64,000 nt of DNA from Polynucleobacter sp. IMCC 30228. Its GTDB lineage: Bacteria > Pseudomonadota > Gammaproteobacteria > Burkholderiales > Burkholderiaceae. Location of the stretch: the NCBI RefSeq assembly GCF_021395205.1, contig NZ_JAJVCS010000005.1:186001-250000 (forward strand). The letters are read 5' to 3'. This document shows, piece by piece, positions 43,441 through 51,685 of this stretch. The notes below the pieces were generated by a model. It saw only the letters and a list, made by a program, of their open reading frames with translations, was not told the origin of the DNA and made no database searches. Position 1 is the stretch's first letter, and each line of letters begins with the position of its first letter. The position numbers and the translations under genes are program-made.

Positions 43441-43890
43441 ATGAAAAAAGGATTAATCGTCTTATGTTTTTTTTGGCTATTTAGTGGAGTAGCATTCGCT
43501 GCCGATTCCCCACCAGTTAAATTTGATCCCGTCTGGCTAATTAATGTTCGCATTGCAGTAAAAGCGGGTCAATATGATGACGCTATTAAACAGCTGCAGG
43601 CAGCCAATGATCCTGCTTCAGCCGATTGGAATAATTTAATGGGTTATAGCTTACGGAAGAAAACTCCGCCTGACTTAGTTGGCGCAGAAAAATTTTATCA
43701 GGCCGCTTTGGCTATTGATCCAACCCATCGTGGCGCATTGGAATATTACGGAAAATTAATGTTGCTCAATAAAAATTTGACAGGCGCCGAAGGTTTATTA
43801 GCCAGACTGGATAAAACCTGCACGTTTGGTTGCGAGGAATATAGTGATTTAAAAGAAGCAGTTGCAAGCTATAAAAAAGCCCAAAAATAG
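43441..43890 (+). CDS. Periplasmic TPR-repeat protein
   Basis: About 149 residues with a signal peptide (GLIVLCFFWLFSGVAFA) and tetratricopeptide-like helices: RIAVKAGQYDDAIKQLQAAN, ADWNNLMGYSLRK, AEKFYQAALAIDPTHRGALE. TPR proteins act as adaptors. Start chosen at ATG 43441 because GAGGA sits five bases upstream; an earlier in-frame ATG has no such site. Confidence 0.82.
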   Translation: MKKGLIVLCFFWLFSGVAFAADSPPVKFDPVWLINVRIAVKAGQYDDAIKQLQAANDPASADWNNLMGYSLRKKTPPDLVGAEKFYQAALAIDPTHRGALEYYGKLMLLNKNLTGAEGLLARLDKTCTFGCEEYSDLKEAVASYKKAQK

Positions 43891-43934
43891 GGCCATTGAG
43901 AATTAGACCTTTCATTTAAGTAAAATAGCCAGCA

Positions 43935-44315
43935 ATGCTTCTCATTCCAGTCACTTCCCTTAAACGCAAAACGCGCCTCCTATTGCTCTCAGGCTTTCTG
44001 GCGCTGGCTTTGCTTGGTGTGCAGTGGCTCGGTTTTTACCATGGCATTGCCCATTCAGGCTTGGGGGCAGAAACGCAAATAAGCGCTACTTTTCAACATG
44101 CAAAACAGGCTGGTCCAATTCAATCTGAACAGGCAAAAAGTAGTTGCCACTTATTCGATGCCTTGTTGCTGGGTGGTTGTCTTACTACAGCAAGCTTTAC
44201 TTTTCATCTTCAGCAGCATGACAATAATTTACCTGCTGCAGTTTTCATTTCTCTGGCCAAGCCAACGGCATTTTGGCCCTATCAATCTCAGGCGCCTCCT
44301 ATCCTTAACTTGTAA
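43935..44315 (+). CDS. Small exported/membrane protein upstream of TonB receptor
   Basis: The 126-residue protein starts with a basic stretch and a hydrophobic helix (LLLLSGFLALALLGVQWL), then FYHGIAHSG, a Cys/His pair SCHLFDALLLGGCL and a Gln/His-rich stretch. This layout is like the small Cys/His-bearing proteins (DUF2946 type) often found ahead of metal-linked TonB receptors. Together with the receptor that follows, it could help metal handling, but this is inferred from context. Confidence 0.62.
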   Translation: MLLIPVTSLKRKTRLLLLSGFLALALLGVQWLGFYHGIAHSGLGAETQISATFQHAKQAGPIQSEQAKSSCHLFDALLLGGCLTTASFTFHLQQHDNNLPAAVFISLAKPTAFWPYQSQAPPILNL

Positions 44316-44330
44316 CACTTTTTAGATTCA

Positions 44331-44351
44331 GTTTGCTTTTTTTAGGCAAAC
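44331..44351. repeat. Inverted repeat upstream of the TonB receptor
   Basis: GTTTGC (44331-44336) and GCAAAC (44346-44351) with a T-rich 9-base loop. It lies just past the preceding small gene and could be a hairpin or an operator half-site pair. Confidence 0.3.
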
Positions 44352-44361
44352 ATCTTTAAGA

Positions 44362-44378
44362 CTATTGCTAGGCAATAG
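44362..44378. promoter_or_regulatory. Perfect palindrome upstream of the TonB receptor, possible operator
   Basis: CTATTGC-TAG-GCAATAG has perfect 7-base arms, 17 bases before the receptor ATG. It overlaps the likely leader. It does not match the E. coli Zur box as I recall it, so the regulator cannot be named. Confidence 0.35.
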
Positions 44379-44394
44379 AGTGATCAAGGTAGGG

Positions 44395-46494
44395 ATGAAA
44401 AATTTTAAAGTAAGTAAACTGGCTTTCGCCTTGGCTCTATCGAGCTCAAGTACGGTAGCTTTTGCGCAAAATCAAGATGCTAACTCTCTACAAGTTGACG
44501 TTACAGGCTCGCGTGAGGGTGGCCAAAGTATTTTGACGCCAACAAAAATTTTGGCTGGCGATGAGCTACAAAATAAACTAGGCGCTACGCTTGGGGCAAC
44601 GTTAGCAAATGAATTAGGTGTATCAGCTACCGGATATGGTTCGGGCTCCTCCCGCCCAGTAATTCGCGGTCTGGACGGCCCAAGAGTGCAAATTTTACAA
44701 AATGGTATATCCGTTGGCGATGTCTCGAATATTTCAGCTGATCATGCTGTGGCAACTCCGATTCAAACAGCGCGGCAAATTGAAATCTTGCGTGGCGCCG
44801 CAGCATTACTCTATGGTTCGGGCTCAAGCGGTGGCTTAGTTAATATTGTGAATGACCGTATTCTCACTAATCTACCCGACGCTACGACAGGTGTAATCAA
44901 TACTAGTGTAGAAAGCGTGAATCAAGGGAAGGCCGCCTCATTGGATCTCGATACCGCGATCGGCTCAGTTGCCCTACATTTAGATACAGCTGTGAATAAT
45001 GCCAATAACTATCGTATTCCAGGCAATGCCGAACTAAATGGCCCAAATGCAAATTGGGCAATTAATCCGGGTGAGCCAGTGAATGTACCTTACAGCGGCA
45101 AACTTCCCTTTTCTTATAGCAACCAAAATAATTTGGGATTGGGTGCATCGTATGTAGGGCAGTCTGGATATACTGGTATTTCAGTCGAGCGCCTCAATCA
45201 TAACTATGGTACGCCAACGAGTGAGGGTGGTTTTATTCAACAATCTCAAAATCGTTACGACTTTAGTCACCAAACCCGCGATCCATTTGCAGGTTTTTCC
45301 TCGTTTAAATTTAATGCAGCTAATATTAATTATCTTCATACCGAATATAACAATAATGGCGCTGCTTTTACCCAGTGGAGCAACAAAGCGAATGAGGCAA
45401 GATTTGAATTAGCCCATAAAGAAATTTTGGGTTGGAGTGGTTCGGTCGGTGCTCAATTTACTGGAGCAAGCTTAAACGCTACCGACTTGCAGTCAAATAG
45501 CTACGCGATTGTGCCGCCCACGAAAAGTAATTCAAATTCGGTATTTTGGATTGAAGAAGGGCGTTTTGGGGCTTTACAAACAAGTTTGGGTGCACGCTAT
45601 AACTTAGTTTCACAAAATCCCAATCAGTCGACGACATTTCCTACCGATATAGATTTTACAAGTCAAAACGGCAGTCCTAGTCCCACGGCGCCTAGCCTGC
45701 AAAATCGCAACTTTAATCTTTTCTCGTATTCAGCAGGCGGCATGTGGAATATGCAGGGTGGCTACGGCTTAGGAATGGCGTTTACTGTATCGCAACGAGC
45801 ACCAAGCGCACAAGAACTTTACTCGTATGGTCCACACGATGCAACTGCTACCTTCGATGTAGGTAACTCGAATTTATCAACCGAGACATCCCGCAATCTT
45901 GAGGTAAATATTCAGAAAACAGTTGGCTTGCTACGTGGTAAAGCGAGCGTTTATCAAAATATGTTTTCTAATTATATTTATGGTTTTTATACTGGTGCGT
46001 ATAGCCCCTCTAATGAAAACTTCTCAGTAGTGCAGTCATCACAAGCAAATGCCACCATTCGTGGCGCAGAAGGTGAGCTAACTTATAACTGGAATCAAAA
46101 GGGTGCTGCTGGACGTATTTTTGGTGATGTATCGTATGGCACGTTTAATGGCGGCGGCCAAATTAGCGGGAATTTACCGCTTCAACCAGCCCCCCGCATG
46201 GGCCTTGAGTTAGCGCACCGGACTGGCGGATGGCTGACTAATGCTACTTATATTTACGGTTTACAGCAAACTCGACTGGCCTCCTTTGAAATTGGCCCAA
46301 CCCCAAGCTATAGCCTATTAAACGGTGGAGTTTCCTATACCGAAAAAATGAATAAAATTAATTGGACAGCGTATATGGTGCTAAAAAATCTCTTAAATCA
46401 AGATATCCGTTATGCCACTACGCCAATGCCAGTGCGACTTTATGCTCCACAGCCTGGACGGAGTATTATGGTCGGGGTGAAAGCGAGTTTTTAA
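44395..46494 (+). CDS. TonB-dependent outer-membrane receptor, ZnuD-like
   Basis: The 699-residue protein has a signal peptide ending STVAFAQ, a plug domain (SSRPVIRGLDGPRVQILQNG, SADHAVATPI, QIEILRGAAALLYGSGSSGG) and a 22-strand-type barrel that ends with Phe (GVKASF). The plug phrases resemble ZnuD zinc receptors of Neisseria (QVEILRGPVTLLYSSGN type). No TonB/ExbBD genes are nearby. A GGTAGGG ribosome site sets the start. Zinc is the best guess; copper or siderophore is possible. Confidence 0.87.
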   Translation: MKNFKVSKLAFALALSSSSTVAFAQNQDANSLQVDVTGSREGGQSILTPTKILAGDELQNKLGATLGATLANELGVSATGYGSGSSRPVIRGLDGPRVQILQNGISVGDVSNISADHAVATPIQTARQIEILRGAAALLYGSGSSGGLVNIVNDRILTNLPDATTGVINTSVESVNQGKAASLDLDTAIGSVALHLDTAVNNANNYRIPGNAELNGPNANWAINPGEPVNVPYSGKLPFSYSNQNNLGLGASYVGQSGYTGISVERLNHNYGTPTSEGGFIQQSQNRYDFSHQTRDPFAGFSSFKFNAANINYLHTEYNNNGAAFTQWSNKANEARFELAHKEILGWSGSVGAQFTGASLNATDLQSNSYAIVPPTKSNSNSVFWIEEGRFGALQTSLGARYNLVSQNPNQSTTFPTDIDFTSQNGSPSPTAPSLQNRNFNLFSYSAGGMWNMQGGYGLGMAFTVSQRAPSAQELYSYGPHDATATFDVGNSNLSTETSRNLEVNIQKTVGLLRGKASVYQNMFSNYIYGFYTGAYSPSNENFSVVQSSQANATIRGAEGELTYNWNQKGAAGRIFGDVSYGTFNGGGQISGNLPLQPAPRMGLELAHRTGGWLTNATYIYGLQQTRLASFEIGPTPSYSLLNGGVSYTEKMNKINWTAYMVLKNLLNQDIRYATTPMPVRLYAPQPGRSIMVGVKASF

Positions 46495-46556
46495 AGTTTT
46501 TTTGCTTGACTAAAAATAGTATCTAAACATCCGCTTACCAGAAACTGAAATTGATA

Positions 46557-47360
46557 ATGAACGAAGCATTAAGAATTTATATTATTGATCATCATCTAGT
46601 TGCTGTTACCTTAATTCTTGGTATGGCATTAATGGTGGAGATTGGTTGGCAAGTTGGCCGGCGAGCTAAAGCAAAATACAATGCTAGCAAGATCAATGCT
46701 AGCGATACGTTCATGGCAGCAATTTTTGGTTTGTTGGCTCTGGTCATTGCCATTACTTTTTCTGGAGCTTCTGATCGGTTTGATAAGCGTCGAGACTTAA
46801 TCATGAATGAGCTCAGCACTATAAGTAGCGCTTATTTATCCATCGACTTACTAAAAGCTGAAGATCAACCCAAGTTAAGGGCTTTATTTAAAAAATATGT
46901 TGATTTACGCCTTCAGGTTTATAAAAAACCAATGGAAATAGAAGATCAGGCAAAGATCTTTCAACAGCGTTTAGAGATCGGTAACGAGATTTGGCAGGGC
47001 GCTGTTAAAGCGGTAAAAACCATGAGCCCTTTAAGCTTTGCAGATACATTAGTGGCTGCAAAAATTTTGCCGACCATTTCCGCAATGTTTGACGCCTCTG
47101 ATTACCAGCGTGTTGGAATGAAAATGCATCCGCCGCCAGCCTTATGGGTATTATTATTTTTACTCGCGTTTGTTGGTTCTTTGGTGGCTGGTTACATCAT
47201 GGGTATTGAAGAGCGGCGAGACTGGCTTTTAACGATCGTGTTCATTATTGTGATGGTCGCGACAATTTCACTGGTCCTCGATATCGAGCACCCCCGAGAT
47301 GGGATGATTAATTTAGATCGAGTTGATCAGGAGATTGCTCATTTCCGTAACTCGATGTAA
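46557..47360 (+). CDS. DUF4239-like four-span membrane protein
   Basis: The 267-residue protein has an N-terminal helix pair (LVAVTLILGMALMVEIGWQV; AAIFGLLALVIAITFSGA), a central soluble part with SDRFDKRRDLIMNELSTISSA and a coiled segment, then two C-terminal helices ending in VLDIEHPRDGMINLD. The RFDxRRxLxxxExxxIxxAY and DxxxPRxGxI patterns are typical of DUF4239 (bestrophin-like) proteins, function unknown. ATG 46557 is preferred over TTG 46551. Confidence 0.8.
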   Translation: MNEALRIYIIDHHLVAVTLILGMALMVEIGWQVGRRAKAKYNASKINASDTFMAAIFGLLALVIAITFSGASDRFDKRRDLIMNELSTISSAYLSIDLLKAEDQPKLRALFKKYVDLRLQVYKKPMEIEDQAKIFQQRLEIGNEIWQGAVKAVKTMSPLSFADTLVAAKILPTISAMFDASDYQRVGMKMHPPPALWVLLFLLAFVGSLVAGYIMGIEERRDWLLTIVFIIVMVATISLVLDIEHPRDGMINLDRVDQEIAHFRNSM

Positions 47361-47372
47361 TTCGACAGTATA

Positions 47373-47960
47373 TTATGGCTGCGGACTAGGGTAATGGGTA
47401 TGGCTGAGATAGCGCCCAGCTTTATCTACTCTTACTAAGACCATATCGCCTACATTAACAACCTTGCCCGTAAATGCTTGAATATTGACATGATGAGTTA
47501 CTAAAATTAAGGGCGTCTGCGAATTTTTAGCAAGGCTATTTTTAATGAATGTTTGCAGCGCCTGAGTTTGGGTTTTTTCTAAAGACATGTCATCAAAAAA
47601 GGAGCCAAGTGAGGCCTCAATTGTGATGGCACCCTTTTTTAGTAATTTTGCGGTATCAACGCACCGGCACCAAGGACTAGTAAACACCTGAGCTTTATCA
47701 ATGCCTTGTTTAGCCAGCCAAGCACCAATGAGTTCAGATTGTTTGCGCCCGCGCTCACCTAAATTGCGTTGGGTAGCGCATTGGTCGAGTTTATAGCCGG
47801 CCGGGTCGCCGATGCCGGGAGCGTCGGCGTGGCGTATCAACAGCACATGATGACCATCATTCAGATCCTCTTTTAGCCCCGCATAAACACTGGCGCCAAA
47901 TAAATAAAGAGGTAAGCCAATAAAAAAAACTGTAAGCCTACGTCTGATAGGGTTATTCAT
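47373..47960 (-). CDS. Histidine phosphatase superfamily protein, exported
   Basis: About 195 residues with an N-terminal signal (RRRLTVFFIGLPLYLFGASV) and a branch-1 histidine phosphatase core: HHVLLIRHADAPG (nucleophile His with RHA instead of RHG), FTSPWCRCVDTAKLL and LVTHHVNIQAFTG with the second His. Periplasmic relatives dephosphorylate sugars or lipids. It converges on the DUF4239-like gene. Exact substrate unknown. Confidence 0.88.
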   Translation of the reverse strand: MNNPIRRRLTVFFIGLPLYLFGASVYAGLKEDLNDGHHVLLIRHADAPGIGDPAGYKLDQCATQRNLGERGRKQSELIGAWLAKQGIDKAQVFTSPWCRCVDTAKLLKKGAITIEASLGSFFDDMSLEKTQTQALQTFIKNSLAKNSQTPLILVTHHVNIQAFTGKVVNVGDMVLVRVDKAGRYLSHTHYPSPQP

Positions 47961-48084
47961 ATTAGATATAAGCACTCCACAAGCTTGAAATAATTAATAG
48001 ATAATATTGAATCTTAATAGAAAATGTATTAATCAATGAAAACCTGCATAAAAATACCTCTTAACAGTAGATTTAGGAATTATT

Positions 48085-48315
48085 GTGTACTTGAATAAAT
48101 TTATTTGTCTTAGCGCGATCTGCCTATTTACCTTAAGTGCTTGTGGCACCTATGCGCCTAATGTTGATATGGGCAATAAGGACCAAGGGTGTGTGCGCGA
48201 GTGTGATATGGACAATAACCTTTGCATGGAAAAAGCAACTGATTTGGTAGCAAAAAATAGTTGCGCCATGAAGCGGCAAAATTGCGTTAAGGCGTGCCCA
48301 ACTGATAATTGTTAG
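48085..48315 (+). CDS. Cys-rich small lipoprotein
   Basis: The 76-residue product starts with GTG after TTTAGGA, has a signal peptide with lipobox LSAC, and a mature part with the lipid Cys plus seven more Cys (GCVREC, NLC, NSC, QNCVKAC, NC) among charged residues. The regular Cys pairs suggest disulfides or metal binding. No family is recognised beyond small Cys-rich lipoproteins of Gram-negatives. Confidence 0.7.
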   Translation: MYLNKFICLSAICLFTLSACGTYAPNVDMGNKDQGCVRECDMDNNLCMEKATDLVAKNSCAMKRQNCVKACPTDNC

Positions 48316-48333
48316 TTGCTTATAAGACGAGAA

Positions 48334-49008
48334 CTAAGCAAGTGACAGTACTTCCTGTAGAAATAAAGAAATATCAGCTAGCTCAGTTGGGTGAACCGAG
48401 TGTTCCATTGGATAGGTTTGCCAATTGACCTGGTAACTATGTTGTTTGAGTAAAGCATGCGAATCTTCACCCCGTTTAGGAATGACGACTGGATCCCAAA
48501 CCCCATGCGCCATAAAAATAGGGGTATTGAAATTGGCCTTATTTCTAAAGCTGAGAAACTGTTCTGCGAGCGGTAAATAACCTGACAGAGCTATGATGCC
48601 TGCTAGAGGTTGTGGAAAACTTAAACCAATATATAGAGCCATCGCACAGCCTTGTGAAAACCCAGCAAGGACTATTTTGTTCGATGGAATACCCTTTTGT
48701 ATTTCACGTTCAATCAACGCAGCTATAGCGCTGGCTGATTTTTGAATACCTTTGATATCTTGTTGATGGGTTAAATCGGGCGCAGCAATATCGTACCAAG
48801 CCGGCATCACATAGCCTCCATTGATAGTCACGGGCATGCTCGGCGCACTAGGAAATACAAAGCGAATTGGTAAGCAGCCTGTTAAATCAAGCTGGGGAAC
48901 GACTGAGGCAAAATCATTGCCATCGGCACCGAGACCATGTAGCCATATGACTGCAGCTTGAGGATTAGGCGCCGTTTCAATTTCGATGCAAGGTAATAAA
49001 TCGCTCAT
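48334..49008 (-). CDS. Carboxylesterase/phospholipase family alpha/beta hydrolase
   Basis: The 224-residue protein has AAVIWLHGLGADGNDF, the nucleophile Ser in VLAGFSQGCAMALYIG, Asp in MAHGVWDPVV and His in PMEHSVHPTEL, the esterase catalytic triad of the YpfH/EstB group. These hydrolyse short acyl esters. It follows cytochrome c5 by 12 bases on the same strand. Confidence 0.92.
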   Translation of the reverse strand: MSDLLPCIEIETAPNPQAAVIWLHGLGADGNDFASVVPQLDLTGCLPIRFVFPSAPSMPVTINGGYVMPAWYDIAAPDLTHQQDIKGIQKSASAIAALIEREIQKGIPSNKIVLAGFSQGCAMALYIGLSFPQPLAGIIALSGYLPLAEQFLSFRNKANFNTPIFMAHGVWDPVVIPKRGEDSHALLKQHSYQVNWQTYPMEHSVHPTELADISLFLQEVLSLA

Positions 49009-49020
49009 GAAATAAAGTGC

Positions 49021-49410
49021 TTACGTTTTTTTAGCATTGGCTTGGGCTTGTTTTTTGGCCAGACGCTCATTAATGGTTTTTAGCATCGCCTCATCTGGGT
49101 TTTGCCAATTTGCACCGGCTTGATTTGCCATATGCACTACAGCAGCGGCAAATTCTGCGACGGATAAATTCGGGCTGCCACCTCGGGCAGGCATAGCTCG
49201 CACGCCATAGTAACCATCGGCACTGATGTTTGCTTGACCTTCTTTAATGAGTTTCCCCCATTGTTTTTTATCGCCAACTTTCGGTGCATTATTAAGCCCT
49301 GTAGCATGACAAGCAGAACACACTTGCTGATACGTTTCAGAGCCGCTGGCCGCATAGGAATTTGCGCTTAAAGAGAGTATTCCAAGGGTAATTACTACAT
49401 ATTTCATCAT
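49021..49410 (-). CDS. Cytochrome c5 family protein
   Basis: The 129-residue protein has a signal peptide (VVITLGILSLSANSYAA), one heme site CSACHATGLNNAPK, and the distal Met region VRAMPARGGSPNLSVAEF, as in class I c5 cytochromes. It carries electrons in the periplasm. It may take electrons from formate dehydrogenase or oxygen-linked chains, but position alone does not decide. Confidence 0.92.
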   Translation of the reverse strand: MMKYVVITLGILSLSANSYAASGSETYQQVCSACHATGLNNAPKVGDKKQWGKLIKEGQANISADGYYGVRAMPARGGSPNLSVAEFAAAVVHMANQAGANWQNPDEAMLKTINERLAKKQAQANAKKT

Positions 49411-49518
49411 AGTTTCTAAGGAGAGGGGATAAAAAATTGTATCGTTGAATCAATAATTCTGCAAAAGCTCCTAAAATAGCCTGCAATAGATATGAATAAG
49501 TCGCGCAAAGGAGCATAA

Positions 49519-50508
49519 ATGAATAAAAAATCGTATTTAGTACGTATATTGAAGGTAACTTTATTGCCATTGATGGGGCTGTTGTTAAGTCCAGCTCTCC
49601 AGGCGCAAGAGTTTCCCCCTAAAAAAACAGTCACCATGGTGGTTGGCTTTGCTGCTGGTGGCGCGGCTGACACCGGCGCGCGCTTAATCGCTAAAAAATT
49701 GGGTGAAAATATTGGTCAAACGGTGGTCGTTGATAATAAGCCTGGCGCTGGCGGTAATATTGCCCATGCTACGGTGGCGAATGGACCAACAGATGGTTCA
49801 ATGATTTTATTAGGTTCGATTGGGCCGTTAACGATTGCGCCCCATTTAATGAAACTCCCTTACGATCCCGTTAAAGATTTGGCGCCCTTAACCATGGGAA
49901 TGAGCTTTCCAAATATATTAGTGGTACCACCTTCTTTAGGTGTGACTACACTAAAAGAATTTGTGGCTTTAGCAAAAAAAGAGCCAGGCAAGTTAACGTA
50001 CGCCTCAACTGGGAATGGTTCCGCATCGCATTTGCAGGGAGAATTATTTAATTTACGAGCGGGCATCGATGTAGTACATATTCCGTACAAAGGGGGTAAC
50101 CCCGCTTTGGTTGACGTCTTAGCTGGACGAGTTTCGTCTTATTACTCTGCGCTATCGTCAGCCTCGCCACATATTAAAACAGGTAAGTTGGTAGCGTTGG
50201 CCACCACCGGTGCAAAAAGGGCGCCCTTATTTCCGAATGTGCCCACTATTGCTGAGTCGGGTTATCCAGGTTTTGATGCAACCAACTGGTATGCTTTCGT
50301 TGCGCCTAGCAAAACGCCAACTGTTTTATTAGATCGCTGGAATTTAGAAATTGTCAAAGTTTTGAATGACAAAGAGGTCGCTGCCGCTCTGGTAGAGCAT
50401 GGTTTAACTCCCAACCCAATGTCGCGGGATGAACTTGCTAAATATATGGCAAAAGAGTCTAGCGCATGGGCTAAGGTAATAAAAGAAAAAGGTATTACCC
50501 CTGATTAG
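49519..50508 (+). CDS. Bug-type tripartite tricarboxylate transport substrate-binding protein
   Basis: The 329-residue protein has a signal peptide ending SPALQAQEFPPKK and Bug motifs VVGFAAGGAADTGARLIA, VVDNKPGAGGNIAHATVA and IPYKGGNPALVDVLAGR. A GGAG ribosome site sets the start. It stands upstream of the formate dehydrogenase locus with a one-base overlap to an upstream in-frame extension of DUF3305, but is likely unrelated in function. Confidence 0.92.
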   Translation: MNKKSYLVRILKVTLLPLMGLLLSPALQAQEFPPKKTVTMVVGFAAGGAADTGARLIAKKLGENIGQTVVVDNKPGAGGNIAHATVANGPTDGSMILLGSIGPLTIAPHLMKLPYDPVKDLAPLTMGMSFPNILVVPPSLGVTTLKEFVALAKKEPGKLTYASTGNGSASHLQGELFNLRAGIDVVHIPYKGGNPALVDVLAGRVSSYYSALSSASPHIKTGKLVALATTGAKRAPLFPNVPTIAESGYPGFDATNWYAFVAPSKTPTVLLDRWNLEIVKVLNDKEVAAALVEHGLTPNPMSRDELAKYMAKESSAWAKVIKEKGITPD

Positions 50509-50552
50509 TGTTGCAACTAATTAATGAATGTCGACTAGAAACGAGAAAATTG

Positions 50553-51095
50553 ATGCAATTTGCAGTTGTTATGCGTAAACAAAAAATGACCAATCAATGG
50601 GTTAGTCATCGCTGGTTTCCTCAAGAGGTGATTCCAGACATTGGTCAGTTTGGAGCTGAAACATTGGAGCGTACGCAAAAAATAAGCGGCCGCTTTTTAG
50701 AGCGCAATGATTTGGGTGAATCATGGCTTTTTACGGGCTTTAATTTAAATCTCTTTGTTGACGAAGCAGAAGGATATTACTTAAATGTAATAGCGCAAAG
50801 CCCATGTTGGTTTGTGATGTGGCGTTTAGAAGAGGAGCCGCAAGCGTATATCACTCAGCAGTCGCAAACATTTTTAATTGCTAATGAAGCGCTGGCAATT
50901 CCTCACCGGATTTTAGTTAGCTATAACGAAGCAGCCCGTTTATTGGATGGGGGTGAAACGGTTGACAATATACCCATGAGTGCTGAACAAATTACTTGGC
51001 TTACGGAGTATGTCGATGAAAAATATCGACCTGAGCCGAAGCGGCGCCAAAAACCAGCTTCTTTCAAGGGCGCAGTACGCCCAGCGGAGGAATAA
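50553..51095 (+). CDS. DUF3305 protein, formate dehydrogenase accessory
   Basis: About 180 residues, soluble. The stretch NQWVSHRWFPQEVIPD and the following LFTGFNLNLFVDEAEGYYLN are typical of DUF3305, which in Proteobacteria almost always sits beside DUF3306 and formate dehydrogenase. Role unknown, probably maturation. Start uncertain: GTG at 50508 overlaps the Bug stop; I use ATG 50553. The stop overlaps the start of the next gene by one base. Confidence 0.8.
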   Translation: MQFAVVMRKQKMTNQWVSHRWFPQEVIPDIGQFGAETLERTQKISGRFLERNDLGESWLFTGFNLNLFVDEAEGYYLNVIAQSPCWFVMWRLEEEPQAYITQQSQTFLIANEALAIPHRILVSYNEAARLLDGGETVDNIPMSAEQITWLTEYVDEKYRPEPKRRQKPASFKGAVRPAEE

Positions 51096-51676
51096 TGGCA
51101 GATGGTTTTTTAAATCGCTGGTCGCAACGCAAGGCTGGACAGGAATTACCGAATGAAGTGAAGCCGGTCGCTGAAACCCCCGCCAATTTGGCTGAGAGCG
51201 CAAAGTCCAACAAACTCCCGGCGCAGCAGTCAGCACCGACAAGCGAAGCACTACCCCAGTTGACATTAGACGATGTTGCGAAGCTTAATCATCAAGATGA
51301 TTTTTCGGTCTTTATGCAAAGTGGGGTTGATCCTGATGTTAAGCGTGCTGCGCTGAAGAAATTATTTTCTGACCCCCGCTATAACATCATGGATGGTTTA
51401 GATATTTATATTGATGACTATTCCAAGCCAGACCCTATTCCGCCTGAAATGCTGCGACGTTTGGTGCAATCAAAGATGCTAAATCTCTTTAAGGCCGAAG
51501 AAGACGCTCAGGACCAAGCCACTGAAGACACCAAAGAAAAAATGGCATTGGAGGCGCTTGATCGGGAGTCTAGGGAGTCTAATGAGGTGACGCATATTTT
51601 GCCGCCAGAGCCTAAGACCGAAGTTACTGAGATTAAGTCAAGCAAACCACCGCTTGATCCCCAATTAAAAACCTAA
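51095..51676 (+). CDS. DUF3306 protein, formate dehydrogenase accessory
   Basis: The 193-residue protein starts FLNRWSQRKAG, the standard DUF3306 opening, followed by a charged linker and a conserved block DVAKLNHQDDFSVFMQSGVD, VKRAALKKLFSDPRYNIMDG, LDIYIDDYSKPDPIPPEML. It is hydrophilic. With DUF3305 it is an expected member of the formate dehydrogenase locus; its step is unknown. Confidence 0.86.
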   Translation: MADGFLNRWSQRKAGQELPNEVKPVAETPANLAESAKSNKLPAQQSAPTSEALPQLTLDDVAKLNHQDDFSVFMQSGVDPDVKRAALKKLFSDPRYNIMDGLDIYIDDYSKPDPIPPEMLRRLVQSKMLNLFKAEEDAQDQATEDTKEKMALEALDRESRESNEVTHILPPEPKTEVTEIKSSKPPLDPQLKT

Positions 51677-51685
51677 AAGTAAACC

